This document shows, one piece after another, positions 12,961 to 22,624 of a DNA stretch of 30,026 nucleotides (its first letter is position 1; each line of letters starts with the position of its first letter). This stretch comes from a virus. Below the pieces are notes generated by a model that was not told the DNA's origin, made no database searches, and saw only the letters and a program-made list of their open reading frames with translations. The stretch spans positions 1-30,026 of the IMG/VR virus record IMGVR_UViG_3300032235_000166. The stretch is one strand, 5' to 3'. Position numbers and translations under genes: made by a program.

Positions 12961-13354
12961 AGGTCCACTCGCCGGTGCTGCAGGTCCTGGTAAGTTCTCA
13001 AAGAGAACAGATTTACCTTCATCATATTACGGTGAAGGTGTAGAAACTGCATCAGTTAAGTCTGGTGCTCCACTCGCATCCACACGTGGTGTAGCAGATA
13101 ACGTTGGTGGTCGTCCCGCTGGCGCTCCTGCAGTATCTGCACCAGTTACAGAACTCTTTGCACCTACTCAGCGTCCTGAAGAACCAATCACAGCAGGTAT
13201 TGATCGTGGTGCAGGTCCAGGATCTGAAGCTCTAGGTATGCAATCACCTTTATCGCAACGCAAGATGTCTGACATCCTTGCTCAAATGATTCCTTATGAT
13301 AATACAGGCGACATTGCAATTCTTTATCAGCAGGCTTTAGCACGAGGTAATTAA
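12953..13354 (+). CDS. Disordered head-region protein
   Basis: The 133-aa protein is rich in Gly, Ala, Pro and Ser (MARGPLAGAAGPGKFSKRTD; ELFAPTQRPEEPITAGIDRG), with one predicted helix near the C terminus (LSQRKMSDILAQMIPY). The layout of a long flexible tail and a short helical end is common in minor head proteins that bind portal or internal proteins. AGGAGGAAACAG precedes the ATG. Its stop overlaps the start of the giant gene (TAATG), so the two are probably made together. Confidence 0.68.
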   Translation: MARGPLAGAAGPGKFSKRTDLPSSYYGEGVETASVKSGAPLASTRGVADNVGGRPAGAPAVSAPVTELFAPTQRPEEPITAGIDRGAGPGSEALGMQSPLSQRKMSDILAQMIPYDNTGDIAILYQQALARGN

Positions 13355-16300
13355 TGTCTGACTTAAACGCAGTTGCAACTGCTGCACAGTTAGCCGAACA
13401 AGACAAAAAAAGACTTGAAGCATATACAAAGTCTCTTAAGACTCATAAAGAATTATCTAATCTTCCGCCTGAGTTGGCTCAAAAGCAGTACGCTAAATTA
13501 ACGCCAGCCCAACAAAAGTCATTACAAGAACAATACGGTAATGAAGATCCTATTACTAAACCAGACCGTGGTTGGCTAGGCACTGCTTGGCACTACACAG
13601 GTGGTGCAGTTCTTGGTGCTGCTAAAGAAGTTGGAAAAGACATTCTTGGCGGTCTATCAAACGTATCAGATTTCAGCACACGTCTTTATAGAACAGTTGC
13701 TATTGCAGCTGACCAAGGCGTTGACCTTAATAAAGCGTGGGATATTTCTAACGATAAAGGCGATAAAGTATTTAGCCCAGGTCGTATTGAAAAAGCAAAG
13801 TTAAAGTTTTCTGAAGATGCTGTTGCTATTGCTATGCGTATCGCAGCTGGTGAAGACCAAGGCAAAATTCTTAAAGAAGCAACTCCTGAACAACAGAAGT
13901 ATCTTGCATTGTACGATAAGAAGCAAGGTACTAAAGAAGAGCAGGATTTATTTCAAGATACACTTGACGCAGTAAATGCTGCTAAGTATTCTCCAGGTCG
14001 TCTAGTTGCAAACTTGTTTCTCCCTGAACAATGGGAAGGCTCTGGATTCTTTTACAAGGCAGTATCTGGTTCTGTAGATGCAGCCTTTAGAGTATTAGCA
14101 GATCCGCTTATCGTTGCTGGTAAAGTAAAGAAAGCATACGATCTTACAAAATATTCTGTAGAAGTAATCGCAGGAAGTGCTGCACGTGATGGTGTTGCAT
14201 TTGCTAATTACTTTGACCAGCCTAGAACTATTAACTTCTGGAATGATTACGGCTCTAAATTAAAAGCCTATCGTGAAGCTGACAAGGTTGGCAATACTGA
14301 GGTAAAGGCTCAGTTATTAGAAGAGATGAAAATTCTCGCACCTGAATTTGGTCCAGCAGTTATTCAAACATTTAACAAAGCAGACGAACCTATCGAAAAC
14401 GTTCTTACTGCAAAAGCATTCTTTAGTAATGCTAAGCAGTTAGACGAGATGGTTAAGGGCGCTGGTGGACGTCGTCGCATTATTGCGCCACGTATGACAC
14501 CTGCACGTAAAGCAAGAGTAAACATACTCACAACTGCTAATAAAGTATTTGATATTGACAAGGTTGGTCCTTCACTCGTAGGTGCATCTTTCTTTGGACG
14601 CGAAGCATCTGATGAAGGTATTTACAAACTTGTTACTGAGGGACGTGAAGAGATTGTCCAGTCAATGGATGCTCTTAACAAGACTAGAAAAGTAGGCGTT
14701 GCTCGATTCTCTACAGCAGATATCAGTGTTCGCTTAGATCGCTTTAAGCAAAGATTCTCAATAGCCCCTTTATTTAAGAATGATGAATTTGATGTAACAG
14801 CAGTAGATGCGCCTGAACAAATCTACCGACTAGCACGTCTAGTATTTCCACAGCGCGAAGCAAAACTAGCATCTGAGGTATTTAGAGGATTAGATGATGT
14901 TGGTCAGCGCAAAGATTTTACTAAAGGTATCTTAGATAACATCACTGATATTCGTGGTATTAATACAACAGAGCCTACAAAGAAAATGGGTAATACCCTT
15001 CTTGGTCAAGGTAAGCGTACTTACGATACAGTAGCAGATGACATACAAGATATTGGTGCTTTTGCATCTGACTTTAATAATAAGATGACTATTCCAAGTC
15101 TTCGAGATATTGACCGTTTTACAGCTCGTAGTACTATTGGAACAAAGATTCTAGGACCTGTTGCTAACAGCGAGTTCTTAGAGCAGGTAGTTAGCGGCTG
15201 GTCATTCCTTACTTTGGCTGGACCACGTTACGCTATCCGTAACTCAATTGAAGATTTAATGGTTAACCTTGCTATTGGTGAATCACCTTGGGGTCTCATT
15301 GAGAGCCGTCGCCTTGTTACACGTGTATTAACATCTATTGAAGCACAACGTGGTGTAAGTACTTTTGAAACACTAGCAAATAGCCCACTTGGTTTTGTAA
15401 TGCGTATCGTCAATAAGGATGAAGCCGCTAAATACACTAACGAAATTAAACGACTCGATGATGTTCTTGTAAAGAATAAAGCATCAATCAAGGAACTTCG
15501 TGCAAAGATTGAAAAATCTACCAGTGATCGTGAAATTGCTAAGTTAAAGAACGAAATTTCCCGTCTTCGCAAGGAGATGGATGTAGATGTAGTACGCAAG
15601 ACCCGTGAGATTATGGCAAGTGCCTTAACTCAGGGACGTATTAACCGTTACTTAGTAGCAAATGGAAAGAAACCTCTCAACCAAGAGGGCATTGACTTCC
15701 TAACAGAGCAAATTGTCTACGGTGATATGGAGAATCTACTAGGAGTTATCTCTGAAGGTGGATTTAACTTTGCAACTGGTGGGGATTTCCTTACAAGCGC
15801 AGTAGAATTTACACGTAAACACGGTGTTCGTTCTACAGCGCTACGTATTACAGGTCCTAAGCAGAAATACACAGCTGCTCAAGGTAAAAGAGGCTTTAAG
15901 ACTCTAGCGGTTTCAGATCAAGATGAAGCATCTATGGTTGCTTACCTACTTCGTATCTCCTATGTGTCAAATGACGAACTAGGCGCACTGGCTGTGGCAA
16001 ATCTTGACAATAAACCAGCGGCAATTGCTGCCATCAAAGCAGAGTTAGTTAAGAATCCTAAGCTCGTAGACGATGCAATCCTTAAAGCACGTGGCATCAG
16101 TCTTGATGAGCACGCTGAAATTATCTTTGACCGTACACGTAGAGTATTTGAAACTCGTCGCGTAGGCGCTAATGGAGAGAAGATTCTCAACAAAGAACTT
16201 CTTAATAAAGTACGTACTATTGATGACAATGGTGAATACGTAGTATCAGGTCGTATATCTTTAGATGATCTACCAAGCAACAATATGGATTTACCAGAAA

Positions 16301-18201
16301 ACGTAGTGGGTCCAGAACTGGTAGCGGTAACTAATACCGGTAATTACACAGCATCCGTTATGGAAAATGGATGGCGTTGGTTAGGTATGTCTAACGCACG
16401 TATCTCACGTCAACCTATCGTTGTTTCTGAAATGCTTAACATTCGTAAGCAGATGCGTAAGTCTGGCTTTGAAGATGCTTGGATTTCATCCTATACAAAG
16501 GGTATCAATCCAGCAGAACAAGGCCTTATTGACCAAGCAACTGAACTTGCTAAGCGTGATTTAGCACGAGTAGTTGAAGAACGTGCTATCGGACAGACAC
16601 TGGCTTACATTGATAACCCACTTATCCGTTCACAGATAGCATTCTCATCACGTAACTTTGCACGATTCTATCGTGCTACTGAAGACTTCTATCGTCGTAT
16701 TGGACGTGCTGTTAAGTACAATCCAGAGTCAATCGCTGTTGCAGCATTGACATATGAAGGTGTAACACACTCAGGTTGGGTACAAAAAGATGACCAAGGT
16801 GAGCCATACTTCATCTATCCTGGAATTGCTCCTGTATATAACGCATTCCAAAAGATGCTCGATGGTCTAGGTATCGGTTCTGAATTCAAGGCTCCGTTCC
16901 CAATTCAATTTGGTGCTCAACTTAAAATGATTACACCATCATTGAACCCAGACTCTTTAATTCCTACATTTGCTGGACCGGTAGCTGGTGTCAGCATTAA
17001 GACTTTAGAAGCAATTGTTGGTATCTGGAGTCCAGGTGCTGCAGATACTATTACTCGTTACACATTAGGTAAATATGCAGTAGATCAACCTATGGTTTCA
17101 GCATTCTTACCAGCACACATTAACCGTTTATATGGTGCTATGAATCGTGACGAACGTGACTCACAGTACGCATCAGCGCATCGTAAAGCAGTAACATACC
17201 TTGAGGCAGCAGGTCACGGTATTCCTAAGAACTATGATTCAGAAGGAAACTTGATTCCTCCTACTGCACAGGAACTAGAAGAGTACCGTTTGAAAGTAAA
17301 ACAAACTACTGTCAACATTCTAGGTATGCGCTTTGTGTTTGGATTCTTTGCACCAGCATCACCTCAAGTACAACTTAAGTCTGATATTGCTGAGTGGGTA
17401 CGTGATAATGGTCGCGCTAATTTTAAGCAACTATGGAATGACCTTAAGGATGAATACGCTGGCGACTATGACGCTGCTATGGCTCAATGGGTAAAGTTAT
17501 ACCCTGACCAAATTGCATTTACAATACCAGAATCAGAGCGTTCAACAGTAGCAGTCTTTGGATATGCTGAAGAAGCAGGTCAATTCGTTGACTCAAATCC
17601 AGAACTATTTAAGTCATATCCACAAGCAGCAGCATTCTTGATTCCTAATAAGGCTGGATTCTCTTGGGATGCTTACAAAACTATGACCGATATGGGTCTA
17701 CGTAAGAATGTTCGTGTAGAAGACCACTTGCGTAAGATTCAAACAGCAGCTGATTTGCAGACTTACTACGACAAGAAGAACGAATACGAGTTAAACCTAG
17801 AGCGTGTAGGTACTGACTATGAGCGTTCTAAACTTCGTAAGCAGTTCTCAGACTGGAAGACTTTGTTCTTTGCTGGACGTCCATTGGTAGCAGAGGAACT
17901 ATCTCAAGGTAGCCAAAAGGCTATTGATCGTATCAATGCACTCAATGACCTAGAGCGTCTGCTTAGCGACAATACAGCTCGTGCGGCAAGTCCTAAGACA
18001 TTTGATGCTCTCAAGGAAATGCTTGATACATACCTTGAGTACAAGAAAGAAAAAGACCGTTCAGAGCGTTTTGGTGGATCATCTACCCTAATGCAAAACT
18101 TTAAGGATAGGACAATAGTAAAGATGCGCCAGTTATCTCAGTTCAATGAGAATACCGCTGCAGCATATGACTCATTGTTCGGAAGTTTACTAGGAGACTA
18201 A
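13354..18201 (+). CDS. Giant (1615-aa) virion protein, candidate ejected internal protein
   Basis: This single frame takes a sixth of the window. The N terminus is charged and helical (QDKKRLEAYTKSLKTHKELS), with Gly-rich amphipathic segments near residues 75-100 (GGAVLGAAKEVGKDILGGLS). A probable coiled coil lies around 695-750 (LVKNKASIKELRAKIEKSTS; EIAKLKNEISRLRKEMD). Later parts have SGWSFLTLAGPRYAIRN and FPIQFGAQLKMITPSLNPDS, recalling large polyvalent or internal virion proteins. No polymerase or peptidase motif was found. Position between portal and scaffold, size and helix content favour an internal protein ejected with DNA; a tape measure is less likely because no tail-tube context exists. 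Confidence 0.7.
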   Translation: MSDLNAVATAAQLAEQDKKRLEAYTKSLKTHKELSNLPPELAQKQYAKLTPAQQKSLQEQYGNEDPITKPDRGWLGTAWHYTGGAVLGAAKEVGKDILGGLSNVSDFSTRLYRTVAIAADQGVDLNKAWDISNDKGDKVFSPGRIEKAKLKFSEDAVAIAMRIAAGEDQGKILKEATPEQQKYLALYDKKQGTKEEQDLFQDTLDAVNAAKYSPGRLVANLFLPEQWEGSGFFYKAVSGSVDAAFRVLADPLIVAGKVKKAYDLTKYSVEVIAGSAARDGVAFANYFDQPRTINFWNDYGSKLKAYREADKVGNTEVKAQLLEEMKILAPEFGPAVIQTFNKADEPIENVLTAKAFFSNAKQLDEMVKGAGGRRRIIAPRMTPARKARVNILTTANKVFDIDKVGPSLVGASFFGREASDEGIYKLVTEGREEIVQSMDALNKTRKVGVARFSTADISVRLDRFKQRFSIAPLFKNDEFDVTAVDAPEQIYRLARLVFPQREAKLASEVFRGLDDVGQRKDFTKGILDNITDIRGINTTEPTKKMGNTLLGQGKRTYDTVADDIQDIGAFASDFNNKMTIPSLRDIDRFTARSTIGTKILGPVANSEFLEQVVSGWSFLTLAGPRYAIRNSIEDLMVNLAIGESPWGLIESRRLVTRVLTSIEAQRGVSTFETLANSPLGFVMRIVNKDEAAKYTNEIKRLDDVLVKNKASIKELRAKIEKSTSDREIAKLKNEISRLRKEMDVDVVRKTREIMASALTQGRINRYLVANGKKPLNQEGIDFLTEQIVYGDMENLLGVISEGGFNFATGGDFLTSAVEFTRKHGVRSTALRITGPKQKYTAAQGKRGFKTLAVSDQDEASMVAYLLRISYVSNDELGALAVANLDNKPAAIAAIKAELVKNPKLVDDAILKARGISLDEHAEIIFDRTRRVFETRRVGANGEKILNKELLNKVRTIDDNGEYVVSGRISLDDLPSNNMDLPENVVGPELVAVTNTGNYTASVMENGWRWLGMSNARISRQPIVVSEMLNIRKQMRKSGFEDAWISSYTKGINPAEQGLIDQATELAKRDLARVVEERAIGQTLAYIDNPLIRSQIAFSSRNFARFYRATEDFYRRIGRAVKYNPESIAVAALTYEGVTHSGWVQKDDQGEPYFIYPGIAPVYNAFQKMLDGLGIGSEFKAPFPIQFGAQLKMITPSLNPDSLIPTFAGPVAGVSIKTLEAIVGIWSPGAADTITRYTLGKYAVDQPMVSAFLPAHINRLYGAMNRDERDSQYASAHRKAVTYLEAAGHGIPKNYDSEGNLIPPTAQELEEYRLKVKQTTVNILGMRFVFGFFAPASPQVQLKSDIAEWVRDNGRANFKQLWNDLKDEYAGDYDAAMAQWVKLYPDQIAFTIPESERSTVAVFGYAEEAGQFVDSNPELFKSYPQAAAFLIPNKAGFSWDAYKTMTDMGLRKNVRVEDHLRKIQTAADLQTYYDKKNEYELNLERVGTDYERSKLRKQFSDWKTLFFAGRPLVAEELSQGSQKAIDRINALNDLERLLSDNTARAASPKTFDALKEMLDTYLEYKKEKDRSERFGGSSTLMQNFKDRTIVKMRQLSQFNENTAAAYDSLFGSLLGD

Positions 18202-18202
18202 T

Positions 18203-19588
18203 ATGGCGAGAGAAATTCTAAACGTTGATAGCTATATTGCTACTCTTAAGGAACAACAGAAGCAAGCAAATGCTAAGAGACAAGCAGCCGAAGCAGCAGC
18301 AAGCAAGAAAAAGGCTGACTCTGCTGAAGCCAATAGAATTAGAAATGAAGCTAATCTTAAGTTTCAATACTCTGAAGGTCTAGCAAAATCACTTGTTGAC
18401 TATGAAGGTCAACTAAAGAACTATGCTAGAAAGATTTCTCGTGGAGATGTTCTTAGCGCTGTAGAACAAGCAGACTTTGACTTTGCTGTAAGGCAATATA
18501 AGGCTGTTAGTTCTGCATATACAACTGCTCTTAATGAGGGTAACTCTATCCTTGCAAAGATGCCTACTACTTTTGCTAAAGAGAAAGCAGCTATCCAAAC
18601 CAAGGCTGGACTACAGACAGATGAAGAAAAGAAAGTAGAAGCAGCCACTGCTCCTGCTCTTACAGACTTTCTTAAAAGCGCTATTGGTAATACCGAAAAG
18701 ACAAAGCAACTTCAACAAGCACTTAAAGATGCTGGTGAATATAGCGGTCCAGTAGATGGTGTATTTAGAGCAGATGTTTTGCTACCTGCTGCTGAAAGAG
18801 CAGAAGTTAGATTAGACCAATATGCAGCATTAGGTATGCCGTTTGTAGATCGCTTTGAAGGATATAAGCGTCTTCAAGCAACTGGTACTGGAACTGGTGC
18901 TGTTCCAACAGCAACTATATCTAACCCTACACAGGCTAAGGCTTATATCAATAATGCTTACAAAACATTACTAGGCCGTGATGCAACAGAAGCAGAAGTA
19001 ATTTCTCTCACAAAGAAACTTAATGATGCTGAAGCAAAGTCTAAGACAAAGACAGTTAAAGGCATCACTACCGGTGGTATTAACCGAGAGCAATTCCTTG
19101 TAGATATTATTAAGGCTCGACCAGAATTTGAAAAGCGCAAGGAAGCAAAGAAGGCTCTTACTGCCGAGACTGTATTATCCACAGCACGTGCTAATGGTCT
19201 TACATTAAGCCAAGACCAAATAAGTAACTACGTTTCTCGTATTGATAACGGTGAAGATCCAAAGGTAATCCAGAATCAGATTCGTCAGATTGCTGGTAAT
19301 GGTATGCCAGATAGTGTCAAGAAGATGCTCGCAGAGGGTACAGACCTTGATACAGTCTATGCTCCATATAAAGGAGTTATGGCATCCGTTCTTGAACTTA
19401 ATCCTGAGAGTATTCCTTTGAATGACCCAACACTTCGTACTGCTATCGGAGCAGATAAAGAAATGCCTATCTATGAATTCCAACGTCAACTTCGTAAGGA
19501 CGCACGTTGGCAGTACACAAATAATGCAAGAGAAGAAGTATCTAACATAGCGTTAGGTGTTCTTCGTGACTTCGGATTTCAGGGGTAA
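18203..19588 (+). CDS. Internal virion protein candidate with PG-binding-like segment
   Basis: The 461-aa protein begins with an Ala/Lys coiled coil (TLKEQQKQANAKRQAAEAAA). A segment at 168-192, KQLQQALKDAGEYSGPVDGV, resembles half of a peptidoglycan-binding type 1 repeat. NNAYKTLLGRDATEAEVISL (250-269) resembles the DUF4214-type LLGRxxxxxE motif, and the C terminus is helical. It begins one base after the giant gene stop. A wall-contacting, ejected role alongside the giant protein is reasonable, but both domain matches are partial. Confidence 0.65.
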   Translation: MAREILNVDSYIATLKEQQKQANAKRQAAEAAASKKKADSAEANRIRNEANLKFQYSEGLAKSLVDYEGQLKNYARKISRGDVLSAVEQADFDFAVRQYKAVSSAYTTALNEGNSILAKMPTTFAKEKAAIQTKAGLQTDEEKKVEAATAPALTDFLKSAIGNTEKTKQLQQALKDAGEYSGPVDGVFRADVLLPAAERAEVRLDQYAALGMPFVDRFEGYKRLQATGTGTGAVPTATISNPTQAKAYINNAYKTLLGRDATEAEVISLTKKLNDAEAKSKTKTVKGITTGGINREQFLVDIIKARPEFEKRKEAKKALTAETVLSTARANGLTLSQDQISNYVSRIDNGEDPKVIQNQIRQIAGNGMPDSVKKMLAEGTDLDTVYAPYKGVMASVLELNPESIPLNDPTLRTAIGADKEMPIYEFQRQLRKDARWQYTNNAREEVSNIALGVLRDFGFQG

Positions 19589-20695
19589 ATGATGGCTGGA
19601 CCAAGCGCTATTACTGGTAAGATTGCCAAGGTAACACCAACTAAACCTGCACCAAAGACACCTGCGCCAAAGGCACCGACTCCTAAAACTCCTGCACCAA
19701 AGACTCCTGCACCTAAGACTCCGGTAGTTCCAACTGTTCCAGTCGAACCAGTTGTTGATCCAAACCAAGCGCTTATTGATGCAATCAATGCACAGAATGC
19801 TGCTAATGCAGCAAGTGATGCAGCCGCTGCAAAACTATTAGCTGAACAACAATTGGCTTCACGTAAGTCTGCTTATGATCTTCTTGCAGAAGAGTTTAAC
19901 CGTTATGGTCTTGGCGCTCTTGTAGATGGAATTAAAGGACTTGTTCAGGAGAATGTATCTCCTTCAGAGTTCACTATCCGTTTGCGTCAAACAGATGCGT
20001 ATAAGCGTCGCTTTGCTGCTAATGCACAACGTATAGCAAAAGGATTAGGTGCGGTTTCAGAGGCTGAATATATCGGTCTTGAAGACCAGTACCAGAATAT
20101 TATGCGTCAGTATGGATTGCCTGATACCTACTACACCAAAGGTGAGATGGGTCGTCAAGAAGGATTTGAAAAGTTTATTGCCAATGACATCTCTGCCGTT
20201 GAACTAGAAGACAGAATTCAGACAGCACAGAACCGTGTTATTAACGCTAACCCAGAAGTCACTAAGGCACTCAAAGAATTCTACCCAGACATTACTAATG
20301 GCGATATCTTGGCTTACACACTTGACCCAAAGAACGCTATTAAGAATATTCAACGCAAGGTAACAGCCGCTGAAATCGGTGGTGCTGCACTAGCACAAGG
20401 ATTACAGACAGGCCTTAACCGTGCTGAAGAACTAGCAGGATATGGTGTTACTAAAGAACAAGCACAGCAGGGATACCAGACTGTTGCTGAAATATCACCA
20501 CGTGGTTCATTGCTTTCAGACATTTACCAACAAGGTCCTTACGGACAAGTACAAGCAGAGCAAGAAGTATTTAATCTTGCAGGATCTGCAGAAGCCGCAC
20601 GTCAACGCAAGAAACTTACATCACTTGAGACCGCAGCATTTAGCGGTCAATCTGGTGTTGGTGCCTTAGCACGAGAACGAGCCGGAAACATATAA
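19589..20695 (+). CDS. Internal/head-region protein with Lys-Pro repeats
   Basis: The 368-aa protein has a short start, then a Pro/Lys/Thr repeat (KTPAPKAPTPKTPAPKTPAP, about 19-45), an Ala/Gln helix and a helical body with FEKFIANDISAVELEDRIQT and PKNAIKNIQRKVTAAEIGGA. The repeat tract is probably an extended linker, as in wall-spanning or virion proteins. Its start directly follows the preceding stop, so the 1615-, 461- and 368-aa proteins look like one co-translated set. It ends just before a hairpin and the scaffold gene. Confidence 0.65.
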   Translation: MMAGPSAITGKIAKVTPTKPAPKTPAPKAPTPKTPAPKTPAPKTPVVPTVPVEPVVDPNQALIDAINAQNAANAASDAAAAKLLAEQQLASRKSAYDLLAEEFNRYGLGALVDGIKGLVQENVSPSEFTIRLRQTDAYKRRFAANAQRIAKGLGAVSEAEYIGLEDQYQNIMRQYGLPDTYYTKGEMGRQEGFEKFIANDISAVELEDRIQTAQNRVINANPEVTKALKEFYPDITNGDILAYTLDPKNAIKNIQRKVTAAEIGGAALAQGLQTGLNRAEELAGYGVTKEQAQQGYQTVAEISPRGSLLSDIYQQGPYGQVQAEQEVFNLAGSAEAARQRKKLTSLETAAFSGQSGVGALARERAGNI

Positions 20696-20701
20696 AGCCT
20701 G

Positions 20702-20725
20702 CCACTAGAACGACTGGCCTAGTGG
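20702..20725 (+). terminator. Hairpin between internal-protein and scaffold genes
   Basis: CCACTAG (20702-20708) pairs perfectly with CTAGTGG (20719-20725) over a 10-base loop, starting a few bases after the stop codon. No T-run follows, so it may be a processing or stability element. A second weaker stem, CCCT with AGGG around TTCCCCAG near 20758-20774, lies before the scaffold start. No consensus promoter is visible in the 121-base gap. Confidence 0.45.
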
Positions 20726-20816
20726 AGTGATATCAAGACCAGTAGTAGGAGCCATACCCTTTCCCCAGAGGGATATGAGGCCTGCGTCAATCAAACAACT
20801 GATAGGGAGATGGACT

Positions 20817-21287
20817 ATGTCCAATTACGAGTACGAGGATGACGACGATGACTTCACACAGGATTCATCGAATGACCTTGTAAAACAACTACGCAAAGCA
20901 GCCAAGCAAAAGGACAAAGAACTACAAGAGCTTCGTGCTCAGTTCGAGGGACTTAGCAAGGCGCAACGTGAAAGAGCAATCAAGGATGCCCTCGCAGCTC
21001 GCGGGGTAAATCAGAAGATCTCTTCATTTATCCCACAGGACATTGACCCAACTGAAGAGTCCGTGTCTAAATGGCTTGAAGCTAATGCCGATGTATTCGG
21101 TCTTAACATCGAGTCGCCCCAGGCAGTACCGAACACAGATCCAGCAGACATTGCTGCATACAAGAAACTAACGCAAACAGCCGAAGCAGGTTTTACACCT
21201 GAAGCCGGACAAGACATTATGCAACGGTTAATGAATGCAAATAGCAAAGAAGAGTTGGACGCTGTAATTCGGGAGTCTGGACTTTAA
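20817..21287 (+). CDS. Capsid scaffolding protein (candidate)
   Basis: The 156-aa protein lies immediately upstream of the capsid gene. Its N terminus is extremely acidic (MSNYEYEDDDDDFTQDSSND), followed by a coiled coil (LVKQLRKAAKQKDKELQELR) and a helical C-terminal end (GQDIMQRLMNANSKEELDAV). Acidic, helical and capsid-adjacent is the usual profile of phage scaffolds, which shape the procapsid and then leave. The ATG at 20817 follows AGGGAGATGGACT; the longer frame from 20727 would translate a hairpin-containing leader and is rejected. No protease active site is seen. Confidence 0.75.
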   Translation: MSNYEYEDDDDDFTQDSSNDLVKQLRKAAKQKDKELQELRAQFEGLSKAQRERAIKDALAARGVNQKISSFIPQDIDPTEESVSKWLEANADVFGLNIESPQAVPNTDPADIAAYKKLTQTAEAGFTPEAGQDIMQRLMNANSKEELDAVIRESGL

Positions 21288-21311
21288 TCCAACCCTAACG
21301 AAAGGTAACAA

Positions 21312-22241
21312 ATGCCAGTTCCAGGAGGTACCCCTACCGGTACATCTGCGATTAGCAATTTGGTGCAGACAGCGTACGATCAGTACGTAAGAATGGCGCT
21401 TCGCTCCATTCCAGTTATGCGCTCACTTGCTGATGTCAAGCCTGTACAACAGGCTATGCCAGGTTCGTCAGTTGTGTTCTCTATCTACTCAGATCTTGCA
21501 CAAGCAACATCTACATTGACAGAAACAACAGACGTATCAAGCATTGCACTAGGTAACCCAAATCAGGTTACAGTTACATTGAACGAATACGGTTCAGCAG
21601 TAACAACAACAAAGAAGTTAAACCTAACTTCATTCAACGATGTAGATTCAGCTCTTGCTGACATCATCGCTTACAACGCAGCAGATTCTATTGACTCTGT
21701 AGTAGCATCAGTTCTCACAGGTGGCTCAAACGTCATCTACGCAGGAACAGCTACAACAACAAACGGAATCACATCTTCAATGACTATCTCAACACAGGAT
21801 ATTCGTGAAGCTGTAACACAACTTCGCACAAACAAGGCATTGCCTCGTATCGGCGAACTATATGCTGCATACCTTCACCCACGCCAATCAGCCGATCTTC
21901 GTGCTGAATCAGGTACTGGTGGATTCCAAGAACTCACAAAGTATGTTGAGCGTACACCGTTCACAGCTGGTGCAGTTGGAGTTCTCGAAGGTGCATTCAT
22001 TGTTGAAACACCTCGCGTACCATTCGCAGCTAACTCAGGATCAGTCAACGTCTACAAGGCAGTTGTCGCTGGTCGTGAAGCACTTGCTGAAGCAATGGGA
22101 CAAAACATCTCAACTGTTATCGGTCCAGAGATTGACGCATTGCGTCGTTTCCGTACCATCGGTTGGTACTATATGGGCGGCTTTGCTCGCCTACGTGAAG
22201 CAGCACTCTATCGCATTGAGTCTGCTACAAGCATTAACTAA
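21312..22241 (+). CDS. Major capsid protein, N4-gp56-like
   Basis: The 309-aa protein has the features I associate with the N4-gp56 capsid family: an N-terminal helix with DQYVRMALRSIPVMRSLADV, GSSVVFSIYSDLAQATSTLTE, NQVTVTLNEYGSAVTTTKKL, and a C-terminal part with YAAYLHPRQSADLRAESGTG, GVLEGAFIVETPRV and FRTIGWYYMGGFA. It adopts the HK97 fold and forms the shell. AAAGGTAACAA gives the ribosome site. A strong hairpin follows the gene. Codon choice is regular, consistent with high expression. Confidence 0.88.
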   Translation: MPVPGGTPTGTSAISNLVQTAYDQYVRMALRSIPVMRSLADVKPVQQAMPGSSVVFSIYSDLAQATSTLTETTDVSSIALGNPNQVTVTLNEYGSAVTTTKKLNLTSFNDVDSALADIIAYNAADSIDSVVASVLTGGSNVIYAGTATTTNGITSSMTISTQDIREAVTQLRTNKALPRIGELYAAYLHPRQSADLRAESGTGGFQELTKYVERTPFTAGAVGVLEGAFIVETPRVPFAANSGSVNVYKAVVAGREALAEAMGQNISTVIGPEIDALRRFRTIGWYYMGGFARLREAALYRIESATSIN

Positions 22242-22252
22242 TAGTGCGACGG

Positions 22253-22278
22253 CAGGGGCGGGGTCAAACCCGCCTCTG
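22253..22278 (+). terminator. Strong hairpin after the capsid gene
   Basis: CAGGGGCGGG (22253-22262) pairs with CCCGCCTCTG (22269-22278) over the loop GTCAAA, giving 10 pairs with one G-T wobble. It begins 11 bases after the capsid stop. No T-run follows, so partial termination or 3'-end protection of capsid mRNA is more likely than full termination. Confidence 0.6.
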
Positions 22279-22297
22279 TCACTTAGAAAGGTTGGAT

Positions 22298-22624
22298 ATG
22301 GCATACGCATTAAAAACGCCTTACCGCAATGAGACGTGGATTGCAGATTACACATATGCAAGTCCATATGCTCGTCTTGCGGGACGTCGTTTAGCAGGCG
22401 GAACAATTGATGGTCCTATCCCAATTAGCATTACCGATATCCACAGAGGTATCAGTTTAATTATTAACGGCACAACCGTTACAGAGAATCAGACTCCAAG
22501 CCAAGATGATTTGGCTGCTGCTGATTACTACTATCTTGGTGGTCACGAGTACACGATTCCTAATAACGTGGCACAAATCCTCATCAACGCAGGTTACGGC
22601 GCTTACGTAACACTTATTCCATAA
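22298..22624 (+). CDS. Hypothetical 108-aa virion-region protein
   Basis: The ATG at 22298 follows AGAAAGGTTGGAT; the longer frame would read through the capsid hairpin. The product is beta-rich with many Tyr residues (YRNETWIADYTYASPYARLA; GGHEYTIPNNVAQILINAGY) and has TDIHRGISLIINGTTVTENQ in the middle. It may be a head-completion or decoration protein by position. No named family is recognised. Its TAA overlaps the following ATG. Confidence 0.68.
   Translation: MAYALKTPYRNETWIADYTYASPYARLAGRRLAGGTIDGPIPISITDIHRGISLIINGTTVTENQTPSQDDLAAADYYYLGGHEYTIPNNVAQILINAGYGAYVTLIP

Noticed and set aside
13354-18201. Virion RNA polymerase or tape-measure identity for the giant protein
   Set aside because: No polymerase motifs seen, and no tail-tube or chaperone genes nearby; position is before the capsid gene.
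19553-19788. Minus-strand Gly/Ala/Phe-repeat ORFs
   Set aside because: Reverse reading of the Lys-Pro repeat of the 368-aa protein.
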